Shown: piece by piece, positions 32,882 through 42,702 of the stretch | Numbering within the stretch: the stretch's first letter is position 1 | Layout: every line of letters starts with the position of its first letter | DNA from: Aquibacillus kalidii | GTDB lineage: Bacteria; Bacillota; Bacilli; Bacillales; Amphibacillaceae | DNA length: 64,000 bases | Assembly: GCF_014280935.1 (NCBI RefSeq) | Contig: NZ_JACLZI010000013.1 | Coordinates: 1-64,000, forward strand | Reading direction: 5' to 3' | Made by a program: the position numbers and the translations under genes | Notes under the pieces: generated by a model | What the model saw: only the letters and a program-made list of their open reading frames with translations | Databases searched by the model: none | What the model was told of the DNA's origin: nothing

Positions 32882-34366
32882 TTAAACATCTTTATTTTGC
32901 TTTAACGTCTCTTCCAACTCTTTCAAGTGCTGTAGGACGTTGGTGTTGCTGTCTAATACATTATCCAAGGTTGCTGTAACTTGCTCAATTGATGCACTGG
33001 ATTCCTGACTGAAGGCAGCCAGTTCTTCCGTTGATCCACTAATTGTTTTGATCGAATTATTAACAGATTGCATAATCTCTGTGCTGGAAGTAGATAATTC
33101 GTTTAGCTGGTGGATAGCAGAGTTGATTTGTTGGAACGATCCACTAGTTTCTTCTGTTAACTGGTAGCTTTCTGCCATACGCTCAGCCACCTGTAGCATT
33201 TTCTTGCGTGTCTGGTCTGATTGCTGTGAGAACTGGTGTAGCTGCTCAGAAATTTTCTCTGCAGAGTCTGTCGACATTTCAGCAAGCTTCCGAATTTCAT
33301 TGGCTACAACGGCGAAGCCTTTACCATGCTCTCCTGCTCTAGCTGCTTCGATGCTAGCGTTCAGTGATAATAGGTTTGTCTGGTCAGCAATTTCTTTTAT
33401 TGTATTACTGAACTGATTTGTTTCGTTTAGGTTTTCTATAAGCTGACTAATCTCCTGAGACATGCTATCAATTTCAGTTTTAAAATCTTCAATGGTTTGT
33501 GTTAATGATGTTACTTGTTTGTGTCCTGTCTGTGATAAATCAGTTGTTCTACTAGACTCTTCTGATAGAGTCTTCATCATCCCGGACATTTGTTCAAGCT
33601 CATCACTCATTACAGTTACGGACTCATTAATGCTTTGTGTTGATTCACTTTGTGAGCTGGATCCTGAAGCAATCTCCTGGAAGGCGATGCTCATTTCGTT
33701 AAAGGATGTATTGCTTTGCTCACTGCTATGTGCGATGAATTCTGCTTTTTTAGATACTGTTTCGACTAGATCTACTAATTCTTGTTTCTGTAATGCTTGT
33801 TCAGCAGACATTTTTTCAGCTGCTGCACGTGATTCATCAATTTCTTTCATCATAAAGTTAGATATACGAATAAGTGCGAATGTTACGATGGCAATTAATA
33901 TAAAGTAAATAAAGTAAGTAGCCTGGTCAGTTTCACTTAAACCTAGTTTTTCTCCTTGCGCAACACTTATATAGATGACTACCAACAATCCGTAAATACC
34001 TGTTGCGATCGATAGCTTTGTATCCATGTAGATTAGTGCAAGAATAATAATATAAATAATCGTGATAAAGTTCATTTGTGATGGGGTGGTTACGATAGAT
34101 AGAGTTGTCGATAATATAGTTCCGACTATCGCAATGTATTTAATATGAAAGATTGCCTTGCGCTTCACGTGTAGAAAGAAGTAGGAACCCCAAACAGCAA
34201 GATAGTACACCAATATAGGTACCGTATCCATCGTAAAATTAAAAGCTATTATTCCAACGATTAAAAAAGTGACAGCAGATTGTGCAATATTAACTGCACC
34301 ATTACGTCTGACCATGTCTTTCTCACGAACAGTCAGTTTTTGATCTTTCTCTTTCCGATTAAACAT
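32882..34366 (-). CDS. Methyl-accepting chemotaxis protein with polytopic sensor
   Basis: A 494-residue chemoreceptor. Instead of a periplasmic sensor it has about six membrane helices (25-175), no HAMP domain, and then the long signalling coiled coil with the conserved hairpin tip [20 protein letters not shown] (about 325-345), where CheA and CheW bind. It probably senses membrane state or an internal signal. A 16-bp palindrome lies 74 bases upstream. Confidence 0.85.
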   Translation of the reverse strand: MFNRKEKDQKLTVREKDMVRRNGAVNIAQSAVTFLIVGIIAFNFTMDTVPILVYYLAVWGSYFFLHVKRKAIFHIKYIAIVGTILSTTLSIVTTPSQMNFITIIYIIILALIYMDTKLSIATGIYGLLVVIYISVAQGEKLGLSETDQATYFIYFILIAIVTFALIRISNFMMKEIDESRAAAEKMSAEQALQKQELVDLVETVSKKAEFIAHSSEQSNTSFNEMSIAFQEIASGSSSQSESTQSINESVTVMSDELEQMSGMMKTLSEESSRTTDLSQTGHKQVTSLTQTIEDFKTEIDSMSQEISQLIENLNETNQFSNTIKEIADQTNLLSLNASIEAARAGEHGKGFAVVANEIRKLAEMSTDSAEKISEQLHQFSQQSDQTRKKMLQVAERMAESYQLTEETSGSFQQINSAIHQLNELSTSSTEIMQSVNNSIKTISGSTEELAAFSQESSASIEQVTATLDNVLDSNTNVLQHLKELEETLKQNKDV

Positions 34367-34439
34367 AATAAAAATTCCTCCTTATACGACAAAATATTAC
34401 AAGTAACTCCATAATAATACAAAAACAGTCAATAGTATC

Positions 34440-34455
34440 TAGGTATATATACCTA
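34440..34455. promoter_or_regulatory. 16-bp perfect palindrome
   Basis: TAGGTATATATACCTA lies between the divergent chemoreceptor and ZIP transporter genes and could be an operator. A second dyad, ATTAACT/AGTTAAT at 34590-34613, lies closer to the ZIP gene. Confidence 0.3.
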
Positions 34456-34640
34456 TATTATTTAGTTTGGAATGAAAGGCTTCAAAATTAAACATACTTG
34501 CAGACGACAAAAAAGCAAGCTTATTTAAATTAATTGGTTAAAGTTGGAATTATAATCATTAAACTTTAATAAATTAACCTTGAAAGAATATTAACTGTTT
34601 TTCAGAAGTTAATGGTTAAAGAAAAAATTGGAGGATGCAA

Positions 34641-35366
34641 ATGTTTTTATTGCCTATCATACTGTCGTCGTTTTGTACGAGCTTAGGTGCTTTGCCAGTC
34701 TTATTGATTAAGAATATTTCGCATAAGGGAAAGGATGTATTGTTAGCCTATACTGCTGGTATTATGGTTGCAGCAGCAGCGTATGGTCTGATTCCATCCG
34801 CTATCAAACTATCTAATTTGCCTATTATGGTAATTGGAGTATTAATTGGTACTTTGGTTTTGACTTTGTTAGAAGGTATAGTTCCTCACGTTGATCTAGA
34901 TCACTCTGGTGATTCAACGGATCGTTCAGGGGTAATCGTTTTATTTTTAATTGCGATGTCTTTACATAACTTACCAGAAGGCCTGTCTGTAGGGATTAGT
35001 AATGTCAATAACGGTGGAGATATAGGATCGCTTGTTTCCTTTGCCATTGGTTTACAAAATGTTCCAGATGGATTCTTAGTTGCACTATTTTTAGTAACTC
35101 AAAATGTCGGGCGACTAAAAGCGATTCTTATTGCTACCTTAACGGGAATGATAGAGATGTGTGCCGGATTAGTTGGTGTGTTCTTTGGAGGAGCCTTTGA
35201 ATATATTGTACCTTATGGCCTAGCTTTTGCAGCAGGATCGATGCTCTTTGTCGTGTATAAGGAATTAATCCCAGAAAGTCATGGGGATGGAAATGAGAGA
35301 GCATCTACATTGGCCTTCATAATGGGTTTTGTAGCTATGGTGCTTTTGACAGAGTGGTTTCGATAA
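34641..35366 (+). CDS. ZIP-family metal transporter
   Basis: A 241-residue protein with eight predicted helices. Metal-site motifs of ZIP transporters are visible: HNLPEGLSVG in helix 4 and NVPDGFLVA in helix 5, plus a His/Asp loop (PHVDLDHSGDSTD). It likely imports zinc, iron or manganese. ATG at 34641 is chosen since TTGGAGG is 6 bases before it, while the ATG at 34635 abuts that site. Confidence 0.8.
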   Translation: MFLLPIILSSFCTSLGALPVLLIKNISHKGKDVLLAYTAGIMVAAAAYGLIPSAIKLSNLPIMVIGVLIGTLVLTLLEGIVPHVDLDHSGDSTDRSGVIVLFLIAMSLHNLPEGLSVGISNVNNGGDIGSLVSFAIGLQNVPDGFLVALFLVTQNVGRLKAILIATLTGMIEMCAGLVGVFFGGAFEYIVPYGLAFAAGSMLFVVYKELIPESHGDGNERASTLAFIMGFVAMVLLTEWFR

Positions 35367-35383
35367 AATCAAGTAAGTGAAAT

Positions 35384-35734
35384 TTGAAAAAGGCAGCATA
35401 TAGATCCTATCGGGCATTGTTATATATGTTTCTAATCTCTATTCGTTTATCGATAAATGATGTGGGATTTTCTTGTATTAAGTGTGTTCACAAAACTGTA
35501 ATAATCCAAGATGGTAGAATCAATTACCTGAGAGTCAGTAGCAGTTGGAGTATGCATAGTCTAAGTGTTTTAAAAGAATGGATGTCAAAAGTTAAGTCGC
35601 TTACATGGGTGATTATATCCTTCAATAGTATCCTAAAAGAAACCTGGTTTCTTATAAGTGCTTACTTGTTTTTATGTGTTTTCTTTCACATAATGATTAG
35701 TGTACTTATTCACAAAGGTAAAGACATAATTTAA
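35384..35734 (+). CDS. Doubtful ORF between ZIP and azoreductase genes
   Basis: A 116-codon frame beginning with TTG, with one C-terminal hydrophobic segment (FLISAYLFLCVFFHIMISVL) and no good ribosome site. Composition is not convincing. It may be a decayed gene or chance. Confidence 0.25.
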   Translation: MKKAAYRSYRALLYMFLISIRLSINDVGFSCIKCVHKTVIIQDGRINYLRVSSSWSMHSLSVLKEWMSKVKSLTWVIISFNSILKETWFLISAYLFLCVFFHIMISVLIHKGKDII

Positions 35735-35752
35735 ATTGGGGGATTTTAAGAA

Positions 35753-36382
35753 ATGAATATATTAATAGTAAAAGCGAATGATCGTCCTGTATCAGAATCG
35801 ATTACAAGTAAAATGTATGAAACGTTTATGGAAGCTATCAATGGAACTGAAGGTTTGAACGTGACTAGCTATGACGTTTTCTCTGAAGATATGCCTTACT
35901 TTGGTCAGGATTTATTTAATGCTTTCAATAAGTTGGAAAATGGAAGTTCGTTAACTGAAATAGAGCAACGTATTATAAATGCTAAACAAAAGGCAATGGA
36001 TTCGATAACTTCTGCAGATGTAATTGTGCTAGCATTTCCAATGTGGAATTTAACGATCCCGGCTAAACTTCAGACGTTTATAGATTATGTATATTCACCA
36101 GGGTTTACATTCAATTATAGTGAAGACGGGAGCATGATTCCGTTAATGAAGGAAAAGAAAGTGATCCTGTTAAATGCGCGTGGTGGCGTATATTCTACTC
36201 CAGAAATGGGACAAATGGACATGTCTATTAATTATGTCCGTAATGTCTTTGGAGGTATTTTTGGAATGGAAATTATCGATGAGGTAATTATAGAAGGGCA
36301 TAATGCAATGCCTGATCAAGCGGATCAAATAATTAGAGATGGAATTGGTAAAGTACAGGAAGTTGCACTTACTAGATTCTAA
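35753..36382 (+). CDS. azoR: FMN-dependent NADH azoreductase
   Basis: A 209-residue flavodoxin-fold quinone/azo reductase. Motifs: SADVIVLAFPMWNLTIPAKL (FMN loop, about 88-107), LLNARGGVYS (about 142-151) and VIIEGHNAMPDQA near the C-terminus, all typical of AzoR. It reduces quinones and azo dyes by two-electron transfer and protects against thiol stress. TTGGGGGAT precedes the ATG. Confidence 0.85.
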   Translation: MNILIVKANDRPVSESITSKMYETFMEAINGTEGLNVTSYDVFSEDMPYFGQDLFNAFNKLENGSSLTEIEQRIINAKQKAMDSITSADVIVLAFPMWNLTIPAKLQTFIDYVYSPGFTFNYSEDGSMIPLMKEKKVILLNARGGVYSTPEMGQMDMSINYVRNVFGGIFGMEIIDEVIIEGHNAMPDQADQIIRDGIGKVQEVALTRF

Positions 36383-36456
36383 AGTAGTACATTTTGGTTT
36401 ATTGTGGTTCATGTTAGTTTTAAATTTCAATATTATTTAAATGGAATGAGATAAAA

Positions 36457-36496
36457 AGTACTCATAATAAGTTATTTATAACTATTACGAGTACCG
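36457..36496. terminator. Hairpin at the end of the CBO0543-family gene
   Basis: An imperfect palindrome with outer arms GTACTC/GAGTAC and inner TAAT/ATTA and GTTAT/ATAAC overlaps the stop of the minus-strand gene and follows the azoreductase gene. Confidence 0.45.
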
Positions 36497-37038
36497 GATA
36501 TTTTAATGAAAATTTCAGTAATTATTTTTGCAGCAAAGGCACCAAATAGATAAGCGGAGAGTAATAAAAACCAACTAGTATTCATTTCAAATAAATTAAT
36601 GGTGAGTAACAATGGTTTAAATATGAAAGTAAAACCTATACAGGAGATGGTTGCATATATCCAATAACTCTTTTTCTTATTTATACACCATTGATACATG
36701 AGCATGAAGTAAACAGGTATAAAGGAGGCGTCGATGCCGATACTTCCTGGAAGTTGTGGGAATGCTACATAAGGATAATCCCACCACAATTTTCTCATTC
36801 CAAATGCATCTAAATAAGCTGCTAATACATGAATAGAATATCCATATACTACTAACAGGAAAATTTTACTCCGGTCGATTTTGAAAAACAAAACAATCAA
36901 GGGAATGATGAATAAGGCAAGTACAACCCAGAACTGCCACGATTGGAAATCAGAGTAGGAGCGCCAATAATCAGAAAAGCTTTGATCCAGATCTGCTTTT
37001 ATCGATTGTATGTGTTGAAAGTGTTCTTGTTGTGTCAT
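36472..37038 (-). CDS. CBO0543-family membrane protein
   Basis: A 188-residue protein with a helical N-terminus and five membrane segments (starting about residues 35, 60, 100, 125 and 152). Segments such as GMRKLWWDYPYVAFPQLPG and IPVYFMLMYQW are typical of the uncharacterised CBO0543 family of spore-forming Firmicutes. Function unknown. Confidence 0.7.
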   Translation of the reverse strand: MTQQEHFQHIQSIKADLDQSFSDYWRSYSDFQSWQFWVVLALFIIPLIVLFFKIDRSKIFLLVVYGYSIHVLAAYLDAFGMRKLWWDYPYVAFPQLPGSIGIDASFIPVYFMLMYQWCINKKKSYWIYATISCIGFTFIFKPLLLTINLFEMNTSWFLLLSAYLFGAFAAKIITEIFIKISGTRNSYK

Positions 37039-37162
37039 GTCAAAATTTCTCCTTTCTTGTAGTAGTTTAACTATAGTTTCTTCTTCTTATTCATAATTTT
37101 TCCAATGAAATTAATTTGAAATAATTTTAAAGTAGGTAAGAGATAGTGTAGGTTAGAACAGG

Positions 37163-37195
37163 AAAATAACCATCCTTAATCGGATGGTTATTTTT
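37163..37195 (-). terminator. Intrinsic terminator for the DUF3231 gene
   Basis: AAAATAACCATCC (37163-37175) pairs with GGATGGTTATTTT (37182-37194) around a 6-base loop, immediately after the minus-strand stop. Confidence 0.8.
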
Positions 37196-37204
37196 AAGTA
37201 ACAG

Positions 37205-38209
37205 TTATTTGTCTTTTGCGATTTCCTTTCTATTTGGAGAAAGGGGTGGTTGCTCTAGCCATTTATTGTTTGTCATAATGTCGAACCAATCTTTTGTAAC
37301 TGTTAAGTTCTTTAAAATAATTTTTTCATAGGTTGTGACAAGGTCAATTCGCATCGCCGAGGATAGTCCAGCGCCATGATAAGATTGTGCTGCTTGTAAT
37401 AGAAATCCAACATGATACAGCATTAATTTGTCTGAGAAAGGTGCATCTTGAGAATCAGTAACCTCTGTTTCCCAAGACATGGGGATCGGTAAATTGTCTC
37501 CGTGAAGTATTTTTCCGAATGATTGAATCTGCTCATCTGAAACCTTTTGCGCCGTTTTTAAAAATTTTCTAATTTCTTCTGACTTTGTTACTTGACTGAA
37601 CCCGATAGACAAAGCTTTCCCTAGTATCTTCTTTTTCATATTTTGAGAAAGTGCAACAATTTCTGTTGCGGCTAATGGGCGTTTTTCGCCAAAGAATCCA
37701 TCAAGGAATTTATTACCCTCTATAAATTCTGGATTAGTATTAGGATAGAAATAGGGATCTCTTTGGAAATGCCCCTTTTCTAAAAGTAATTCTGTTGTCT
37801 GATGGTACATTCTTTTTCCATCGTTATCACAGGAGTCATAAAAATATCGTAAATCTTTTCTGACGGAAGTGGTTAGAGATGTTGTGTGTCCTAATACTCC
37901 GTGTAACGTCATAATATGTAAATAGTGTAAACAAAATATATCCGAGAAAAGCCGTTTAGTTCCTTTGTTTAAATCTGATTCTGAAAAGCCAATTGGTATT
38001 GGGAAACCATCCTTTTCGAGGAAAGTTGTTAGCTGTTGTTTTTGTTTTGCAAAGGTTTCTATAGCATCTTCAAATACTGATTTAATTTTTTCATCTTCTA
38101 TTATCGAAAGCATATATTTATTCACAGTGTCAACAGCAGTTCCGTTAACATATTGTCCCCACAAAGTGCCGATTTCAGACGATGTTAGTTTAATATTGTC
38201 TTTAGCCAA
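37205..38209 (-). CDS. DUF3231 family protein
   Basis: A 334-residue all-helical protein made of two tandem copies of a ~165-residue ferritin-like unit; LTSSEIGTLWGQY and ILGKALSIGFSQV mark parts of each half. DUF3231 proteins are abundant in Bacillus and related to spore-coat CotF-like four-helix bundles. TTG at 38209 is preferred: GAGGTG lies 6 bases upstream, and the ORF upstream of it lacks a ribosome site. Confidence 0.75.
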   Translation of the reverse strand: MAKDNIKLTSSEIGTLWGQYVNGTAVDTVNKYMLSIIEDEKIKSVFEDAIETFAKQKQQLTTFLEKDGFPIPIGFSESDLNKGTKRLFSDIFCLHYLHIMTLHGVLGHTTSLTTSVRKDLRYFYDSCDNDGKRMYHQTTELLLEKGHFQRDPYFYPNTNPEFIEGNKFLDGFFGEKRPLAATEIVALSQNMKKKILGKALSIGFSQVTKSEEIRKFLKTAQKVSDEQIQSFGKILHGDNLPIPMSWETEVTDSQDAPFSDKLMLYHVGFLLQAAQSYHGAGLSSAMRIDLVTTYEKIILKNLTVTKDWFDIMTNNKWLEQPPLSPNRKEIAKDK

Positions 38210-38433
38210 AGAAATCACCTCATAACTAATGTTTCCCAAGTACTTATATTTTATAAAAGTTAGTGTGAAAATTTCATTTTGTAAGGAAGTATTTATGTGT
38301 GGTAACGGTTCAATGTAAAATAATTGTACTATCTTAAAGGAAAAAAATGTTAATATAAAGGTGTTATAAATATATATCCGAATTTGAAAAGGTACTTAGT
38401 TAATTATGCCACTCAAAGAAAAGAGGAGATTGG

Positions 38434-38633
38434 ATGAAAAAGCGATCGATTATCTTTGTTATCTTACTTCTTTTGTTAGTATCAGCTTGTGGGGATTCAG
38501 AAGTTAGCTTGGAAAAAAGTGATGTTGGAGTTAGTGAATTGTAGGAAATCCATCTGCATCACCTAACCCTAATAATTATGTGTAAGCGCACAAAAAGGAG
38601 TTCCTATCTATCATCAATCAGGGGATAAAGCGT
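38434..38633 (+). pseudogene. Truncated lipoprotein gene
   Basis: AAGAGGAG precedes ATG at 38434, which opens a lipoprotein signal (MKKRSIIFVILLLLLVSAC, lipobox VSAC) but reaches a stop after 36 codons. Protein-like sequence continues in another frame (GNPSASPNPNNYV, AHKKEFLSIINQG). A frameshift and a stop indicate recent decay of a small lipoprotein. Confidence 0.6.
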
Positions 38634-38753
38634 AGGTGAAGAGAATAGTTAGTATATAAAAATTTTGTAGTAGTAATTTGATTTGTTAGCTCAAAATAAT
38701 TTTAATCGAACAAAACTAAGTGATAGCAATATGATTTTTCAGAGGAGAAGTAT

Positions 38754-39383
38754 ATGGAGAATTGGTTGACCCAAATTATGAACGAGTATGGCTATTTCGG
38801 TATTATGATGTTAATTGCACTAGAAAATGTATTTCCACCAATACCTTCCGAAGTAATATTAACGTTTGGAGGGTTTATGACAATAACATCAAATATGAGT
38901 GTTATTGGTGTTATTATTGCGTCAACTGCAGGTTCGGTAGTTGGAGCTATTATTCTGTATATCATTGGTCTACAACTTGATTTTCAAAAGGTGGAACGGG
39001 TGGTAGATAAATGGGGACATTTTCTTAGAATAACAAGGCGTGATGTTAGGAGAGCAGATGCCTGGTTCGATAAGTATGGATCGTGGACGGTATTTTTTTG
39101 CCGTTTTATCCCATTAATTCGTAGCTTAATTTCAATACCTGCCGGGATGTCCCGAATGAATATTGGCTTATTTCTATTGTTTACTACCTTAGGTACCCTG
39201 GTTTGGAACACAGTACTCGTTTATTTAGGTTCCTCAGTTGGAGCATCTTGGGAAGTGATAGTTGGCTATATGGAAATGTACTCACGAATTATATACGCCG
39301 GTTTAATTATTAGCTTTATTTTATTAGTAACCATTTTGATAAAGAGAAGACGAAAAAAGGATGGATTTAACGTTTACAAATAG
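38754..39383 (+). CDS. DedA-family membrane protein
   Basis: A 209-residue protein with the DedA/SNARE-associated domain. Motifs: ENVFPPIPSEVIL (about 24-36), then FFCRFIPLIRSLISIPAGMSRM (quoted in part: FCRFIPLIRSLISIPAG, about 114-130). DedA proteins are undecaprenyl-phosphate or phospholipid flippases. AGAGGAGAAG precedes the ATG; the VOC protein gene follows after 18 bases. Confidence 0.85.
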   Translation: MENWLTQIMNEYGYFGIMMLIALENVFPPIPSEVILTFGGFMTITSNMSVIGVIIASTAGSVVGAIILYIIGLQLDFQKVERVVDKWGHFLRITRRDVRRADAWFDKYGSWTVFFCRFIPLIRSLISIPAGMSRMNIGLFLLFTTLGTLVWNTVLVYLGSSVGASWEVIVGYMEMYSRIIYAGLIISFILLVTILIKRRRKKDGFNVYK

Positions 39384-39401
39384 GAGAGGGGCGCTCTTGA
39401 T

Positions 39402-39761
39402 ATGGGTGTTATTTTAAATAAAGTTGGTGCTATATTTATTGCAGTTAGTGATATTAAGGCTGCTCGTGATTGGTATTGTTCTATTCTAAATTTAGAACCA
39501 AAATATGATATATTAGCAGGTCATCTGTGCTGTATTCCTTTAGATAATAATGGATTAAATATAGTGTTGGATAGTAAAATTTATAGAGAAGATACTTATG
39601 CAAGGACTCCAATGTTTCATTTTAACACTCATGATATCCACGAAGCATTCCAATTTATGAAGGGAAAAGGAGTGGAAATAGTTACTGACATTGAACATGG
39701 TCACTCTTTTAACATAAAAGACCCTGATGGAAATATGCTGATGATTTGTCAGTTACTATAA
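39402..39761 (+). CDS. VOC (glyoxalase/dioxygenase) superfamily protein
   Basis: A 119-residue single VOC module pair: starts AIFIAVSDIKAARDWYCSIL and ends FNIKDPDGNMLMICQLL, with metal ligands plausible at the His of FHFNTHD and Glu/Asp of the last strand region. The substrate is unknown. It follows dedA closely and may share its transcript. Confidence 0.75.
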   Translation: MGVILNKVGAIFIAVSDIKAARDWYCSILNLEPKYDILAGHLCCIPLDNNGLNIVLDSKIYREDTYARTPMFHFNTHDIHEAFQFMKGKGVEIVTDIEHGHSFNIKDPDGNMLMICQLL

Positions 39762-39923
39762 TTCTAACTATTGGATATTTAGAAAAAGAAGGGCTCTATT
39801 GTCTTTTTATTGATATCACTCATTAACTTCCACTTTTACAAAAAAATAACAATTAGAAAGAAGGATTATTAGAAATACGTGCGAATTTGTATGTATTATA
39901 AAGTGGATGAGAGGTGGGGTATA

Positions 39924-40370
39924 ATGGGACTGGATATGAAAAAATGTGATTTGCAAAAGGTAGACATTTCAGGTTCAAAGTGGGAAGAGGTAAATGCAGA
40001 GGAGCTTATCATTGATAATGTAAGTTTGGCAAAGACAACTATTAATAATGTTAATATGAGTAACATGCTGTTAAGTGATGTTAACATGTCTGGTGTTAAG
40101 ATCCAACATGCTAATTTTACTCATGCTGTTATCGATCATGTCCATTTATATGGCACAGAATTTCGAAGTGTAGTCTTCCCATTGGAGGGGGAGGGGAACT
40201 TTGATCCTAAAGGTAAGTACAAACCTATTAGTTTTGACAACTGCGACCTAACGAACGGAATCATGAAAAATTGTAACTTATCAGGTTTGGATATACTTGA
40301 TTGTAATATAACTGGTTTAAAAATAAATGGAGTGCTCGTTGAAGATTTATTGAAAAATAGTAAAGTTTAA
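39924..40370 (+). CDS. Pentapeptide-repeat protein
   Basis: A 148-residue protein of A(D/N)LXX-type repeats (KKCDLQKVDISGSKW, VNMSNMLLSDVNMSG, FDNCDLTNGIMKNCNLSGLD). The repeats are interrupted once, around PLEGEGNFDPKGKYKP, as in other Bacillus relatives. They form a right-handed beta helix; function unknown. ATG at 39924 has GAGGTGGGG 5 bases upstream. Confidence 0.8.
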   Translation: MGLDMKKCDLQKVDISGSKWEEVNAEELIIDNVSLAKTTINNVNMSNMLLSDVNMSGVKIQHANFTHAVIDHVHLYGTEFRSVVFPLEGEGNFDPKGKYKPISFDNCDLTNGIMKNCNLSGLDILDCNITGLKINGVLVEDLLKNSKV

Positions 40371-40401
40371 AGAACAAATTTTAAATGAATAATCTGACCA
40401 G

Positions 40402-40438
40402 GTGTGATTACTATTATGGTAACCACACTTTTTTTTGT
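40402..40438 (+). terminator. Intrinsic terminator
   Basis: GTGTGATTAC (40402-40411) with GTAACCACAC (40419-40428), one mismatch, followed by eight T. Confidence 0.8.
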
Positions 40439-40605
40439 GAGATTAATAGTAAGAATAGGCGTGGAGCCATAAAATGATAATAACCCCTTGGAAGATTTGT
40501 AGAATTATTAGTATATGACATCTGTCATGACTTAAGGAATTGAGGAAGTATTTCATATTTTCTTTGTGTTTTATTTGTTATAATTCTAAAAAGAGGAGTG
40601 GAAAT

Positions 40606-40713
40606 TTGATAGCAAACCATGTCCACACAGAAAACGCAAAGAAGCACATTGGGATACAGCTAGTTAGGAGTTGGTCAGTTAGACAAGATAGAGTTATTAC
40701 ACTGTTAATGTGA
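40606..40713 (+). CDS. Possible 35-residue micro-ORF
   Basis: TTG at 40606 is preceded by GAGGAGTGG at good spacing and a TATAAT element at 40579-40584. The peptide (MIANHVHTENAKKHIGIQLV...) is hydrophilic and unrecognised. It may be a leader, a decayed gene or chance. Confidence 0.25.
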   Translation: MIANHVHTENAKKHIGIQLVRSWSVRQDRVITLLM

Positions 40714-40761
40714 AAAATGTAACAAGGTAAGTAAATAATAAAAAATTAAGGGATGATCTAA

Positions 40762-41403
40762 TTGGCAGAAACACATACCTTTTCAAAAGGTGAGGAAATA
40801 GCAAATGCAATAACACATGGAATCGGAGCAGTTTTGAGTGTGGCGGGATTAGTTGTTCTAATCGTTTTTGCTGCACTTCACGGAACAGCATGGCATGTCG
40901 TGAGTTTTACAATATTCGGTTCAAGCATGTTTATTTTATATATGTCATCAACAATGGTACACGCCCTTCCAAAGGGGAAGGCAAAAGACCTTTTTGAAAT
41001 TTTTGACCATTCATCGATCTACTTATTTATTGCTGGGAGTTATACGCCCTTTACATTTCTAGTGATGGACGGTGCAACAGGTTGGACATTATTCGGAATA
41101 GTATGGGGACTAGCTATTGCAGGTACTGTTTTTAAAGCCTTTTTTGTTAAGAAATATCTTTTCACTTCAACGGTCCTATATGTAGTGATGGGTTGGTTAA
41201 TTGTTTTAGGGTGGAATGATATTACAAATAATTTACATCCTAATGGTGTTACCTTGTTAGTGATTGGTGGCGTCTGTTATACATTAGGTGCAGTATTTTA
41301 TGTGTGGAGGGCATTTAAATTTCATCATGCGGTCTGGCACCTATTTGTAGTCGCAGGTACGATAACCCACTTTTTCTGCGTATTAATTTATTTGTTGCCT
41401 TAA
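40762..41403 (+). CDS. trhA: Hemolysin III / PAQR-family protein TrhA
   Basis: A 213-residue protein with seven membrane helices. The family motifs ANAITHGIGAVLSV (about 13-26), SSTMVHALPKG, FEIFDHSSIYLFIAGSYTPF and the final HAVWHLFVVAGTITHFF contain the conserved Ser, His and Asp residues of the proposed metal site. It takes part in membrane homeostasis. TTG start with AAGGGATGA upstream. Confidence 0.85.
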   Translation: MAETHTFSKGEEIANAITHGIGAVLSVAGLVVLIVFAALHGTAWHVVSFTIFGSSMFILYMSSTMVHALPKGKAKDLFEIFDHSSIYLFIAGSYTPFTFLVMDGATGWTLFGIVWGLAIAGTVFKAFFVKKYLFTSTVLYVVMGWLIVLGWNDITNNLHPNGVTLLVIGGVCYTLGAVFYVWRAFKFHHAVWHLFVVAGTITHFFCVLIYLLP

Positions 41404-41440
41404 AACAGGACGAGGGACGGTTTCCCACGTCCTGTTTTTT
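41402..41440 (+). terminator. Intrinsic terminator, REP-like inside
   Basis: AAACAGGACG pairs with CGTCCTGTTT, an inner GGGA pairs with TCCC, and a T-run follows. The inner part resembles the REP-like palindromes at 48105, 57257 and 60928. Confidence 0.8.
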
Positions 41441-41483
41441 ATTATTGATAAAAGGGATAAGGGACCTAGCCCCTTTGTTACAT

Positions 41484-42689
41484 TTATTTTAAATCTATTA
41501 GGATGAAGCATTGATCATCGTTTTTATAGTAATGGTTGCTTTCATTTTCGAGAGAGTGTAAGATATTTTGTTTAACTTGAGTTAATGGTGTTGTTGTATT
41601 TTCCTTTAATAAACTGGCCAATTTATCTTGTCCGAGAGGTTCAGAAATACCGTCTGTGTAGAGAAGTAGCTTCGAACCTTTTTGATAAGAAAAACTTGTT
41701 GATCTGAAATCAATTCCCTTGAATGTCCCGATGGGGGGAGTGGATGTGTTAAGTTCTTTTTGTTGACCATGACTATCCTGGTACAGTGCTGGTGGATGGC
41801 CTGCATTAATATATTCAATTGTTTGTCTTTCGGTATCAATGAAAAGGTAAATGGCGGTACAATAATGCCAGGCGTCTTCATTATTATAAAATAGAGCATG
41901 CAAATGATCGTCTAGTTCTTTCAATACTAAGTCAGTTGGCATCCCTTTAGAAATTAGCCTTTGGAATAAGGCTTCAAGTGACATAGTAATTAGTGCAGAA
42001 GATATCCCGTGCCCCATCACATCTAATAAAATAACACCGTATTGACTTTTATTAATTTGATAGAAGCCGTATATATCCCCAGATAATTCATGGGATGCGT
42101 TATAATACGATTCAATTTGCAGTTGCTCATTAGCGATATCATCTGTAAGCGATGTTTCTTGTATTTTCTTTGCTAACTCCAATTCCCTTTGTGTATCCAC
42201 TCTGTACTTGTGATTTTGTTGATTAACTTTAACAAGTTCTTCTTGTTTTTCTTCTAGGTTTTTTAAGGCGATTTTTAATTGTTCATTTATGTAATTCTTT
42301 TCCTCTAATCGTTGTTCAGCAACTTTGTTAGCTTGAATCAGCTGTTTTTCATATTCTACCCGTTTACTACTAGGTACGATAACGCACGAAATTTCCCCAT
42401 CCTTTTTATCTGATGCATAAATTAAAGCGGGGATTAGATTACCACTATTCGACTTCAGTTCTATGTGTATTTCATCTGCACGATGTTTTTGTGCAATGAT
42501 AGGATACAGAATAAATTGAAAGAATGTGATGGTCGACTTAGAAAGGATGGTTCGAATGCTTTGTCCTATCAATTGATGGTTTGAAGTATATCCGAGCATC
42601 GTTAATAACGGTTGATTGATCGTTAATATATTATATTCTTTTGACATTGTTAGAAAACCACCAGGTAACTGATCGAGTGTATCATTCAT
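41484..42689 (-). CDS. rsbP: PP2C phosphatase RsbP with PAS sensor
   Basis: A 401-residue protein: PAS domain (about 1-112), coiled coil (about 113-180) and a SpoIIE/PP2C-type phosphatase domain (about 190-401) with the metal-binding Asp in SGDIYGFY and LLDVMGHG and a final DDQCFILIDLK. Size and layout match RsbP, which dephosphorylates RsbV under energy stress to free SigB. It lies 13 bases after rsbQ, its activator. Confidence 0.85.
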   Translation of the reverse strand: MNDTLDQLPGGFLTMSKEYNILTINQPLLTMLGYTSNHQLIGQSIRTILSKSTITFFQFILYPIIAQKHRADEIHIELKSNSGNLIPALIYASDKKDGEISCVIVPSSKRVEYEKQLIQANKVAEQRLEEKNYINEQLKIALKNLEEKQEELVKVNQQNHKYRVDTQRELELAKKIQETSLTDDIANEQLQIESYYNASHELSGDIYGFYQINKSQYGVILLDVMGHGISSALITMSLEALFQRLISKGMPTDLVLKELDDHLHALFYNNEDAWHYCTAIYLFIDTERQTIEYINAGHPPALYQDSHGQQKELNTSTPPIGTFKGIDFRSTSFSYQKGSKLLLYTDGISEPLGQDKLASLLKENTTTPLTQVKQNILHSLENESNHYYKNDDQCFILIDLK

Positions 42690-42702
42690 TTGCTAAGCCC
42701 GC

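Noticed and set aside
38762-38980. Second-frame ORF inside the DedA gene
   Set aside because: Shadow of a clear DedA coding sequence.
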